This document shows, in pieces, positions 39,314 to 49,580 of a stretch of DNA of 64,000 nt. Under the pieces are notes generated by a model that worked only from the letters and a program-made list of their open reading frames with translations, did not search any database and was not told the origin of the DNA. Made by a program: the position numbers and the translations under genes. Where the stretch lies: NCBI RefSeq assembly GCF_007565055.1, contig NW_022141546.1:186001-250000 (forward strand), read 5' to 3'. Every line of letters begins with the position of its first letter. The stretch's first letter is position 1. This stretch comes from Rhinopithecus roxellana. Its lineage: Eukaryota > Chordata > Mammalia > Primates > Cercopithecidae.

Positions 39314-41072
39314 GTCATCATCCAGATGTAAGAGCTGGAAGGAGCTCCCAGGGTCCTGAGAAGGGACATCACGTTGAGGCGCCATGCCCGTTTTCAGGTT
39401 GGGGCAGTCAGACTTCCAGTGCCCTTCTTCATGGCATGCTGGACAAGGAGTTGTTGGCAGACGAGGGTTAGGACCCTTTTTAGCCCAGTGTCCAGCTTGT
39501 AGCACGGCCGCACTGGCTCAGACGGTTGGGGACTCTGGGGACATCTATTAGCCCAATGCCCTGGGTTACCGCATTTATAGCAAGCCCCTTTTATTGTCTT
39601 TGAACCTCCGGGGGTTTTGCTCTCCAGTTTTGGGTTACAGCTAGGCTGCAAAGCAGCAGCTAAGGCTTGAGTCTGGAGCTGTACCTTCTGCTTTAGGCGG
39701 GCCTGTCGTTGGGCCTCAGCCGTTTCCTCCCTTGAATTATAGACCTTGAAGGCTGACTTGACTAGGTCTTGAATAGGAGTTTGAGGTCCATCCTCTGCCT
39801 TTTGGAGTTTTTTCTGAATATCCGAGGCCGATTGTGAAATAAAATATGATGCTAGAATAGTGGCCCCAGCTGGGGAAGCTGGGTCTAACCGAGTGTATTG
39901 AATTAAAGCCTCAGTTGGCCTGTTTAAAAATGTGGCCGGGTTCTCATCTGGACCTTGAATAACTTCTTTTAGTTTATTGAAATTTACTACCTTATTTGAG
40001 GCCGCCTGCATACCAGCCAGAAGACATTGAGTCATCATATCTCGTCTTGGGCGGCCTGGCTGGCCTACTTGATAGTTCCAGTCTGGGTCTATAGAGGGGA
40101 CTGCTTGTTCCCCTAGTGGGAACACAGGGCCTGTTAAGTGTAATTGGTTGGCATGCTGCCCGGCGGCCACTAGGATGCGCTCTTGTTCCTCAGGGTTTAG
40201 AGTAGAGGTAAGAATAACCTGGAGATCATGCCAGGTTAAATCGTAGGCCTGGCAAAGGTATCTAAATTCTTTGGTATAAATTGTAGGGTTGGCAGAAAAA
40301 TCTCCTAGGCGTCCTTCAATCATTGAAAGATCTGCTAATGAAAAGGGAACATGAACTCCAACTACGCCCCCTGCTCCGGCCACCCCATGCAAGGGTGCTA
40401 AGACCACGGGGGGGGGTTGGATAGGGTGGGAGTAGGAGCGGTGGCAGTTAGGCAATCTTTAGAGCGGGTATGGGCAGAGATAGGCGAGCTAAGATGACCA
40501 GGCGGAAGTGCCGAGGGGTCGGAGGGAAGTGTAGCCTCAACAATGGTGGGAGGGGCTGAGGAGGGAGGCCGAACAACCGCCAGAGCGGGAGGGGGAGGTG
40601 GAGCCGAAAGAGGAGGTGGGGCCAAAGCGGGAAGGGGAGGTGGGGTATACGGCGGGAGTGGAAGGGAGGGAGGGGAAGTAAGGCCTTCGGGCAACTCAGA
40701 CAGGAAAGATGACTCCTCTTTTTCGGACTCTGTTAGGCCTGCGTCCCTAGCCAACATGACTTGAGCCAAGGAACACTGGCCACACAGGTCTGGACGAAAA
40801 CGCAAGGCCCAAAATCCTTGTATATAATTAATTTCTGACCACTTGCCTAAGCGTTGACAAAAACTACAGAGGTCGGTTAAAATGTTACGGTCTAGAGTGC
40901 CCTCAGGCGGCCATTGAGACTGATTGTCCAATTTATATTGTGGCCATGCCACAGTGGAGAGGAACACCAGTCGCCTTCGCCTGAGATCTTGTTCTAATTG
41001 CAAAGTTTTGAGGTTTTTTAGAAGACACCCTAAAGGGGAGTCTCTAGGTATTTTGGATTGGGGGTTTCCCAT
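39311..41072 (-). pseudogene. gag: Gag polyprotein, frameshifted
   Basis: The Met at 41,072 is followed by Gly-Asn, a myristoylation-type start. The first part (to about 40,407) is matrix plus a long proline-rich linker with LPPYTPPPLP. A run of nine C (complement of 40,408-40,416) marks a frameshift into a second frame (about 40,407-39,500). That frame carries capsid, with a major-homology-region-like QGPDENPATFLNRPTEA, and a clean zinc knuckle (CYKCGNPGHWANRC). A second frameshift occurs near 39,500, inside a degenerate knuckle-like stretch. The third frame holds another knuckle (CPACHEEGHWKSDC) and ends LDDD then TGA (39,313-39,311). The pro-pol frame continues directly behind this stop. 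Which indels were inherited and which arose after integration cannot be told from one copy. Confidence 0.9.
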
Positions 41073-41471
41073 TGCCTTCCTCTCGCCAATAGGCGGAAAT
41101 GGAAACCGAACTGTACCTGGCTACAAAGCGTCCTTTGGAGCCACCAGAGACCGGTGAGAGGCTCCTGGAGCCGGAATGGAGACTACCTCCAGGCGGACGT
41201 CTCCGTCCTGGACGGGTCTCCCACGGAACAGAATGGAGTTCCTTTGGGAAGACGTCTCTGCCTTTGGGAACTTCCCTGGGTCACCTGGTGACCGGAAAAA
41301 AAAGCCTTGGGCCTCCACAGGACTTCCAGGCAAGGAATATGAGAGAGAGGCAAAAGGTACTCACCCCTAGGAGACTTGGAGGTGGGGAAAGCGATGTCCA
41401 GGTCCTGGTCCATCTGGGGCGTGAAAGGAGGAGGCTCCTCGGACCTTGGGGGGCCCTGAGGAGGGGTCTCC
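41073..41471 (-). other. Proviral leader between primer site and gag
   Basis: About 400 bases of GC-rich leader with no credible gene; the overlapping short frames on both strands are shadows. It holds a possible splice donor (41,359-41,364) and a 15-base palindromic word GGTCACCTGGTGACC (41,279-41,293). In retroviruses this region carries packaging and dimerisation signals, but I cannot identify them here by sequence. Confidence 0.7.
41359..41364 (-). promoter_or_regulatory. Candidate retroviral splice donor
   Basis: On the minus strand GGGGTGAGTAC fits the 5' splice-site consensus well. It lies about 108 bases downstream of the primer site, where retroviruses place the donor used for env mRNA. 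The acceptor and env are deleted. Confidence 0.5.
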
Positions 41472-41489
41472 TCCCGGGTTTCGGCACCA
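41472..41489 (-). other. Primer-binding site complementary to tRNA-Phe
   Basis: Two bases after the LTR end, 18 bases on the minus strand are complementary to the 3' end of eukaryotic tRNA-Phe (starting TGGTGCCGAAACCC), with no mismatch that I can see. Phe primer use is the naming basis of the ERV-F group, so this places the element near ERV-F/Fc. The family assignment still needs a pol tree. Confidence 0.85.
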
Positions 41490-41560
41490 GCTGATTTGCT
41501 TCAATGCGACCCCCAGAGCAAATGCCAGAGAAAAGGCAAGTAGGCAAGGCAAAAAAAAAC

Positions 41561-41566
41561 TTTATT
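41561..41566 (-). promoter_or_regulatory. LTR polyadenylation signal AATAAA
   Basis: Hexamer on the minus strand followed by GTTTTTTTTT, a GU/U-rich downstream element. It lies near the R/U5 border, about 70 bases before the LTR end. Confidence 0.8.
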
Positions 41567-41630
41567 TACAAACCAATCTGAGGGAGGGGCGAGGTTCACC
41601 GGCCTCCAGTGGTGGAGGCCGACAAAGTCG

Positions 41631-41813
41631 CTCCGGCGTTCTCGGGCAAGGTTCCTGGGTCCCACGCACGAGGAGGGGCCGAGGAAGTTAGCTCCGGCGT
41701 TCTTGGGCTAGGTTCCTGGGTCCCATGCATGAGGAAGGGCCGAGGAAGTTCTCTCCGGCGTTCTGGGACGAGGTTCCTGGGTCCCGCGCACGAGGAGGGG
41801 CCAAGGAAGTTTG
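41631..41813 (-). repeat. Three 61-bp tandem repeats in the LTR
   Basis: On the plus strand each unit starts CTCCGGCGTTCT, has GGTTCCTGGGTCCC in the middle and ends GGCC(G/A)AGGAAGTT. Starts are at 41,631, 41,692 and 41,753, so the period is exactly 61. The copies differ at a handful of sites. They lie between the TATA-like box and AATAAA, so they would be in R and transcribed. Confidence 0.85.
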
Positions 41814-41836
41814 CACCGCGCGCCCGCTGGGAGCGA

Positions 41837-41844
41837 CTTTTATG
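41837..41844 (-). promoter_or_regulatory. TATA-like box of the LTR promoter
   Basis: CATAAAAG on the minus strand, in an otherwise GC-rich surround, at the position expected for the core promoter. Transcription would start about 25-30 bases further on, near 41,810. Confidence 0.6.
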
Positions 41845-41940
41845 TCCTGGGCCCGGGAGTGGGAGGGCAGTGGGCGGGACATAGGTGGGTCAGTAAGCGT
41901 GGCTAGGTGGGTTCCGGTTCTTCTCTGTCGGAGGTCGGGT

Positions 41941-41952
41941 TGCGCCTGCGCA
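41941..41952. promoter_or_regulatory. NRF1-like site in U3
   Basis: TGCGCCTGCGCA, close to the palindromic NRF1 consensus (YGCGCAYGCGCR). Motif match only; a chance hit in CpG-rich DNA is possible. Confidence 0.4.
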
Positions 41953-42009
41953 GTCGACCCGTGTCTTTCCCAGGCACAGGAAAGTTGACAGTGAAGAACC
42001 CAGAACTGC

Positions 42010-42017
42010 GCCATCTT
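42010..42017 (-). promoter_or_regulatory. YY1-like site at the LTR start
   Basis: AAGATGGC on the minus strand, followed by G, matches the YY1 core. It lies about 20 bases from the LTR end. Motif match only. Confidence 0.35.
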
Positions 42018-42036
42018 GCCTCCGTTTGTCCAAACA

Positions 42037-45000
42037 ATTTACGTTTCACTATTTGCTTCAATGCAGTTCAAAGTATCTCTTCTCAGATTCCCCAAAACCT
42101 GTGCCACAAAACTGCCCCATGAAATGAAAGGTGTAACAATGTGAGGTGAATTCACACATCATAAGGAAGTTTCTCAGAAATCTTTCTAGTTTTACCTGAG
42201 GATATTTCCTTTGTCACCATATTCTTCAATGTCATCCAAAGTATCCCTTCTCAGATTACCCAAAAACAGTGTTACCAAACTAATCCATAAAAATAATCAT
42301 GTAATTCCATGAGATGAATTTACACATCATAAAGTAGTTTCTCAGAAAACTTTTTTCCCGTTTTTCTTCGAGGATATTTCTATTTTCACCATTAGCCACA
42401 ATGCCCACCCAAATATCCCTTCACAGATTTCATGAAAAGACCATAAGGAAACTGCTCCATGAAGCGAAAGGTGTAACCTTGTGAGGTGTATTCACACATC
42501 ACAAAGAAGTCTCTCAAAAAGCCTCTTTCTAGTTTTATCTGAGGATAATTTTTTTTGTCACCATAGACTTCAGTTTAAACAAAAATATCCCTTCTCAGCA
42601 TCCAAAAAACAGCGCCACCAAACTGCTCCATGAAAAAAAAAGGTGTAACTCTGTGAGATGAATTCACATATCACAAAGCAGTTTCACAGAAACCTTCTTT
42701 CTACTTTTATCATAGGAGATTTCCTTGTTTACTACAGATCTCAATGCTGTATCTCTCCCAAATATCTCTTTGCAGATTCCACAAAAACAGTGTTAGCAAA
42801 CTGCTCAATGAAAAGAACAGTGTAATTCTGTGAGATGAATTCACACATCACAAATTTTCTCAGAAAGTTTCTTTCTAGATTTTATCTGAGGATATTTTGT
42901 TTTTCACCATAGGCCTCAATGCACTCCCAAATATCCCTTTGCAGATTCCATGAAAACAGTGTTAGCAATTAATTCCATGAAAAGAAAGGTATGGCTGTGT
43001 GACATGAATTCACACATCAAAAAGAACTATCTCAGAATGTTTCTTTGTAGTTTTTACTGAGGATATTAACTTTGTCACCATAGGTTTCAATGCAATCCAA
43101 AATATCCCTTCTCAGATTCCCCCAAAAAAGTGCTACCAAACTGACCTAAGAAAGGATCATGTAAATATGTGAGGTTAACTGACATATCACAAAGTGGTTT
43201 CTCAGAAAGCTTCTTTCTACTTTTTCTATGAAGATTTTCCTATGTCACCATAAGCTTCAATGAGCTACGAAATATCCCATTGCAAATTCCAAGAAAAGAG
43301 TTATAGCAAACTGTTCAATGAAGAGAACAATGTAACACTGTGAAGTGAATGCAAACATCTCAAAGCAATTTCTCAGAAAGCTTCCTACTAGTATTTTTCT
43401 GAGGATAATTTCTTTTGCACTATACGCTTTCATGCACTATCAAATATCCCTTTTCAGATTCCACAAAAACTGTTAGCAAACAGCTGAATGAAATGAATGA
43501 TGTAACTCTGTGAGATGAATTCACACATCACAAAGCAGTTTCTCAGAAAACTTATTTCTAGTTTTCATCTGAGGATATTTTCTTTTTCACTATAGGCCTC
43601 AATGCTCTTCCAAACATCCCTTTGCAGATTTTACACAAAACCAATGTTAGCAAACCTCTACAAGGAAAGAAAGTTGTAACTAAGTGAGATGAAATCACAC
43701 ATCACAAAGCAGTTTCTCAGAAACTTTCTTTCTTGTTTTTATCTGAGGATATTTCCTTGGTAACCATAGACTTCAATGCGATGCAAAATATCCCTTCTCA
43801 GACTACCCAAAAACAGTGCTACAAAACTGATACACAAAAAGCATTGTGTAACTCTGTGAGATGAATTAACGCAACATAAAGCAGTTTCTCAGAAAACTTC
43901 TTTCTCATTTTATCTTTGGATATTTCCTTTAATACCATAGGCCTCAATGCACTCCCAAATATCCCTTTGCAGATTCCCCAAAGAGATTGGTAGCAAACTG
44001 CTCCATTAAAACAAAGGTGTAACTCTGTGAGATGAATTCACACATCACAAAGAAGTTCCTCAGAAAGCTTCTTTCTAGTTTTTATCTGATGATATTTCTC
44101 TTGTCACCATAGGCTTCAATGCAATCCAAAATATTCCTTCTCAGGTTCCCCAAAAACAGTGCTACCAAACTGATCCATGAAAACAATCGTGTAACTCTGT
44201 AAGATGAATTAAAACAGCAGGAAATGGTTTCACACAAAGCTTCTTTCTCGTTGTTGTCTGAGGTATTTCCTTTGTCATAATAAACTTCAATTTGCTCCAA
44301 AATATCCCATTGCAGATTTCAATAAAACAGTGGTTGAAAACTGCTCAATGAAAAGAACAGTGTAACTCTCTGAGTTGAATTCACACATCACAAAGCAGTT
44401 TCTCAGAAATCTTCTTTCTAGTTATTATCTGAGAATATTTCCTTTTTCACTATAGGCCTCAATGCTTTCCCAAATATCCCTTGCAGATTCCAGGAATACA
44501 GTGATAGCAAACTATTCCATGAAAAGAAAAGTGTAACTCTGTGAGATGAATTCACACATCACAAAGAACTTTCTCAGAAAGCTTATTTCTACTTTTTATT
44601 TGAGGATATTTTCTTTGTCACCATAGGCTTGAATGAGATCCAAAGTATTCCTTCTCAGATTTCCCAAAAACTTTGCTACCAAACTGCTCTATGAAAAGAA
44701 TCATGTAACTCTATGAGATGAATTAACACATCACAAAGCAGTTTCTCAGAATGTTTCTTTCTAGTTTTTATCTGAGGTTATTTCCTTTTTCTGTATTAGC
44801 CTCACTGCGCTCCAAAATATCCCTTTGTAGATTCCATGAAAATCGTGTTAGGAAACTGCTCCATGAAAGGAAAGGTGCAATTCTGTGAGATGAATTCACA
44901 CATCACAAAGAAATAACTCAGAAAGCTTCTTTTTAGTTTCTATCTGAGGATATTTCCTTTGTCACCATAGGCTTTATTGCAATCAGAAATAACCCTTCTC

Positions 45001-46314
45001 AGATTCTCCAAAAACAGTGCTACAAAACCAATCCATGGAAAGAATCATGTAACTCTCTGAGATGAATTCAAACATTGCAAAGCAGTTTCTCAGAAAGCTT
45101 TCTTCTAGTTTTTATATGAGGATATTTTCTTTGTCACCCTAAGCTTCAATGTGCTCTGACATATCAGATTGCAGATTCCAATGAAACAGTGTTAGCAAAC
45201 TGCTCAATGAAAACAACAGTGTAATCCTGTGATATGAATTCTCAAATCACTAAGCAGTTTCTCAGATATCTTCTTTTTAGTGTATGGTTGAGGATATTTC
45301 ATTTGTCACCATAGGCTTTAATGCGATCCAAAATATCACTTCACAAATTCCCCCAAAACAGTGCTACCAAACTGTGCAATGAAAATAAAGGTGTAGCTCT
45401 GTGAGATGAATTCATGCATCACTAAGCAGTTTCACAGAAAGTTTCTTTTTGGTTTTTGTCTGAGGATAATTTGTTTGTCACCAAATGGTTCAATGCACTT
45501 CCAAATATCCTACTGCCAATTCCATGAAAGCAGTTTAGCAAACTGCTCTATGAGAAGAGTGGTGTAACTGTGAGATGAATTCAGACATCACAAAGCAGTT
45601 TCTCAGAAAGCTTTCTTCTAGTTTTTATCTGAGGCTATTTTCCTTTTCACCATAGGTCTCAACTCACTCTCAAATATCACTTTGTAGATTCCACAAAAAC
45701 AGTGTTAGCAAACTGTTCCATGAAAAGAAAGATGTTACTCTGAGAGATGAATACTCACATCACAAAGAAGTTTCTCAGAAAGCTTCTTGCTAGTTTTTTT
45801 CTGATTATATTTCCATATGTCATGCATACGCTTCAATGCGATCCAAAATATCCCTTCTCAGATCCCCAAAAACAGTGCTACCAAACTTCTCCAAGAATAG
45901 AAGGGTGTAATTATGTGAGGTGAATTCACACATCACAAAGCTGTTTCTCAGACCGCTTCTTTCTAGATTTATCTGAGAATATTTCCTTTTTCTCCATATT
46001 CCTAAGTGCTCTCCAGGATAATCCATTGCAGATTCCATGGAAAAAGGGTTAGCAAACTTCTCAATGAAAAGAACGGGGTAACTCGGTGAGATGAATTCAC
46101 ACCTCACTAAGCAGTTTCACAGAAAGCTTCTTTTTCGTTTTTATCTGAGTATTATTCCCCTTTCACCATAGGCATCAATGTGCTTTCAAATATCCTTTTG
46201 GAGATTCCATGAAAACAATGTGAGCCAAAGATTCCATGTAAGGAAAGGTGTAACTCTGTGTGATGAATTCATGCATCACAAAGAACTTTCTCACAAAAAT
46301 TCTTTCTGGTTTTT
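42037..46314 (-). repeat. Alpha satellite, generic reverse monomers after the provirus
   Basis: About 25 reverse monomers resume at about TTTCACTATTTGCTTCAATG. Spacers alternate between CTACCAAACTG(A/C)TCCATGAAAA and AGCAAACTGCTC(C/A)ATGAAAAGAA, hinting at an old two-monomer alternation. No insertions or genes seen until the Alu. Confidence 0.92.
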
Positions 46315-46609
46315 TTTTTTTTTTTTTTTGAGACAGAGTCTTGCTCTGTCGCCCAGGCTGGAGTGGAGTGGCCGATCTCAGCTCACTGCAAGCTCCGCCG
46401 CCCGGGTTTACGCCATTCTCCTGCCTCAGCCTCCCGAGTAGCTGGGACTACAGGCGCCTGCCACCTTGCCCAGCTAGTTTTTTGTATTTTTAGTAGAGAC
46501 GGGGTTTCACCATGTTAGCCAGGATGGTCTCGATCTCCTGACCTCATGATCCGCCCGTCTCGGCCTCCCAAAGTGCTGGGATTACAGGCTTGAGCCACCG
46601 CGCCCGGCC
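46315..46609 (-). mobile_element. AluY-type element, full length, reverse
   Basis: It reads from a T run at about 46,310-46,329 through GAGACAGAGTCTTGCTCTGT to the reverse complement of the Alu 5' end (GCGCCCGGCC). The reverse complement of GGCTCAAGCCTGTAATC is present near the head. In the right monomer the usual GATCCGGCCACTGC region has a short deletion (GGCCGATCTCAG on the plus strand). The 11-base satellite word TTCT(G/A)GTTTTT flanks it at 46,304-46,314 and 46,610-46,620 with one difference. The plus-strand frame at 46,178-46,441 is satellite joined to this Alu. Confidence 0.95.
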
Positions 46610-48356
46610 TTCTAGTTTTTATCTGAGGATATTTCCTTTGTCACCATAGGCTTCAATGCGACACAAAGTATCCCTTATCAGGTTCCCCAAAAACAGTGCT
46701 ACCAAACTGCTCCATGAAAAGAGTGGTGTAATTCTGTGAGATGAATTTACACACCACAAAGCAGTTTCTCAGAAAGCTTATTTCTACTTTTTTTCTGATG
46801 ATATTTCCTTTTTCAACATAAGCCTCACCTCTCTTTCAAATATCCCTTTGTTGATGCCATGAAAACAGTGTTAGTAAACTGCTCCATGAAAAGAAAGGTG
46901 TTACTCTGTGAGACGAATACACACATGACAAAGAAGTTTCTCAGAAAGCTTCTTTCTACTTTTATCTGAGGATAATTCCTTGGTCACCATAGGATTCAAT
47001 GTGATCCAAAATATCACTTCTCAGACTCCACAAAAACAGTGCTACAAAACTGCTCTGTAAAAAGAGTGGTGTAACTCAGTGAAATGAATTGACACATAAA
47101 AAAGCGGCTTCTCAGAACTCTTCTTTCTGGTTTTTATCTGAGGATATTTCCTTTTTTACCATATTCCTCAATGAGCTCTGGAATATCCCACTGCATATTC
47201 CAGGAAAAAGTGTTAGCAAACTTCTCAATGAAAGGAACCGTGAATAACTGTGTGTTGAATTGAAACATCACCAAGCAGTTTCACAGAAGGATTATTGTTT
47301 TTATCTGAGGATATTTCCTCTGTCACAATAGACTTCAATGCACTCCCAAATATCCTATTGCAGATTCCAAGAAAACAGTGTTATCAAACTGCTCAATGAA
47401 AATAATAATGTAACACTGTGAGAAGAATTCACACATTACAAAACAGTTTCCCAGAAATCTTCTTTCTTTAGTCTGAGGATATTTACTTTTTCAATATATA
47501 CCTCAAAGTGCTCACAAATATCCCTTTGCAGATTCCATGAAAACAGTGTTAGCACACTGCTCCATGAAAAGAAAGAAGTTATTCTCTGAGATAAATGCAC
47601 GCATCAAAAGGAAGCTTCTCAGAACGCTGATTTCTGCTTTTTATTTGAGGATATTTCTTTTGTCACCATAGGCTTCAATGTGATCAAAAATATCCCTCCT
47701 CAGATTCAACAAAAACAGTGCTACTATACTGCTCCTTGAAAGGAAACATGTAACTCTGAGATGAATTCCCAAATCCCAAAGCAATTTTTCAGTAACCTTC
47801 CATTTTTTTGTCTGAGGATATTTCCTTTGTCACCCTCAGCTTCAATGATCTCTGAGATATCCCATTCCATGTTCCAAGAAAACAGCATTAACCAGCTGCT
47901 CAATGATAGAAATGATGTAACTCCATGAGATGAATTCACACATCACAAAGCAGTTTCTCAGAAAGCTTCTTTCTAGTTTTTATCTGAGGATATTTCCTTT
48001 TTCACTATAGGCTCAATGCGTTTTTAAACATCCCTTTGCAGATTCCAGGAATACAGTGATAGCAAACTACTCCATGAAAAGAAAGGTGTAACTCTGTGAG
48101 ATGAATTCACACATCACGAAGAACTTTCTCAGAAAGTTTCTTTCTAGTTTTTATCTGAGAATATTTCCTTTTTCACCATTGGCTTGAAAGAGATCCAAAT
48201 TATTCCTTCTCAGATTCGCCAAAAACATTGCTACCAAACTGCTCTACGTAAAGAATCATGTAACTCTGTAAGCTTCTTTGTAGTTTTTAACTGAGGATAT
48301 TTCCTTTGTCACAATAGGATTCAATGTGCTCCCAAATATCCTATTGCTGTTTCCAC
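46610..48356 (-). repeat. Alpha satellite, last reverse monomers before the orientation switch
   Basis: About 10 monomers. One near 48,266 is shortened by about 45 bp (CTCTGTAAGCTTCTTTG joins two landmark words normally separated by TGAATTCACACATCAC). The last unit stops part-way, after CCTATTGCTGTTTCCAC. Confidence 0.92.
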
Positions 48357-48357
48357 C
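48356..48357. other. Alpha-satellite orientation switch
   Basis: Left of this point the landmark order is the reverse complement of the consensus. Right of it the order is direct, starting CACAAAGATAAACTTCC, which aligns with CACATAGATAAAGCTTTC of forward monomers. The two or three bases CAC could belong to either side. There is no insertion at the joint. Both flanking monomers are incomplete. Confidence 0.9.
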
Positions 48358-49580
48358 ACAAAGATAAACTTCCCTGATATTAGGCAGTTTGGAAACTCCA
48401 TCATGGACGGATCTGCAAACGGACATTCAGGAGCACATTCAGGCCTACGGTGAAAAAGGAGATATCTTTAGATAAAAACTGGATAGAAGTTTTCTGAGAA
48501 ACTGCTTTGTGATGTGTGCATTCCACTCAGGGAGTTACACCTCTTTTCTCAAAAGGCAGTGTTAGAACACTGTTTCTGTAAAACCGAAAAAGTAATATTT
48601 CGTAGTGCATACAAGACTATATCGAAAAGTGAATGTTCCTGAAATAAAACCCAGAAAGAAGCGTTACAAGAAACTGTTATCTGACATGTGCATTCATTTC
48701 AGAGAGTTAAATCTTACTCTACATTTCCCTGTTTGGAAAGTCTGTCTTTGAGAATTCTGTGAAGGAATATTAAGTGGTGACCGGAGGCCTGTGGAAAGCA
48801 AGGAAATATCTGCTGTGGAAAACTGGAGAGAAGCTTTCTGAGCAACTGCCTTGTGATGTGTGCATTCATCACATAGAGTTAAAAAATTCTTTGGATTGAG
48901 CAGTTTGAAATCACTGTTTTTGTGGAATCTGAGGAAGGACATTTAGTAACACTCCTTAGAATATGGAGAAAGAAATATCCTCAGGTAAAATCCTGAAGGA
49001 AGCTTTCTGTGAAACTGCTCTGTGTCGTCTTAATTCCTCTCACTCAGTTAAGCCTCTCTTTTCATTGAGCAGTTTTCTAAAACTGTTTATGTTTAGCGTG
49101 TGAAGAGATATTCAGGAGCACTTTGAGGCTTACGGTGAAAAAGGAAATATGCTCAGACTGAAACTGGAGAGAAGCTTTCTGAGGAACTGCTTTGTGATGT
49201 GTGCATTCCACTCACAGTGTTATACCTCTCTTCTAATACAGCATCCGGAAAACCTTTTGGAGAAAAAGGTACCAAGTGATGATCGGGAGCTTATTGATGC
49301 CTATGGTGAAAAGGGAAATAGCCTCAAGAAAACGGGAAAGAAGCTTTCTATGAAACTGCTCTGTGATATGTGTATTCATCTCACACAGATAAAGCTTTCT
49401 TTACATTACGCAGCTTGAAAACTCTGTCATGGATGGACACACAAAGGGACATTTGGGAGCACATTCAGGACTATGGTGAAAATGGAGATACCTTCAGATA
49501 ATTACTGCATAGAAGCTTTCTGAGAAACTGCTTTGTGATGTGTGCATTCCACTTAGGGAGTTATACTTCTTCTCTCATAA

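Larger units (their letters stand above)
36638..42036 (-). mobile_element. Truncated class I endogenous retrovirus (ERV-F-like primer site)
   Basis: This is a provirus on the minus strand: 5' LTR (41,492-42,036), primer-binding site matching tRNA-Phe, leader, gag, pro, RT, RNase H and the first part of integrase. The gene order, an in-frame stop between gag and pro, the YVDD polymerase box, LPQGF and an HHCC integrase finger are gammaretrovirus-like. Integrase catalytic core, env and 3' LTR are absent. Left of the virus the satellite stops at phase CACAAAGCAG. On the right it resumes about 45-50 bases later in the monomer, at about TTTCACTAT. One deletion that removed the viral 3' half plus some satellite explains this. 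Frameshifts and a protease active-site change mean it cannot make its proteins. With one LTR, LTR-LTR dating is impossible. Confidence 0.93.
41492..42036 (-). repeat. 5' LTR of the provirus
   Basis: About 545 bp, starting TGTTTGGACAAACGG and ending CA on the minus strand. It contains a TATA-like CATAAAAG (41,837-41,844), three 61-bp tandem repeats just downstream, and AATAAA (41,561-41,566) followed by a T run. The order U3-R-U5 is therefore clear. Upstream there is a GGGCGGG box (near 41,873-41,879), an NRF1-like TGCGCAGGCGCA (41,941-41,952) and a YY1-like AAGATGGC (42,010-42,017). The satellite resumes right after the terminal TG. No second LTR is present in the window. Confidence 0.88.

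Noticed and set aside
41470..41495. tRNA gene near the primer-binding site
   Set aside because: Only the 18-base complement of a tRNA 3' end is present; no cloverleaf surrounds it.
41099..42014. Cluster of overlapping short frames on both strands in leader and LTR
   Set aside because: GC-rich DNA with few stops; the region is explained by the leader, LTR and 61-bp repeats.
46178..46441. 87-codon plus-strand frame
   Set aside because: It is satellite joined to antisense Alu, ending in the familiar Alu-derived peptide.
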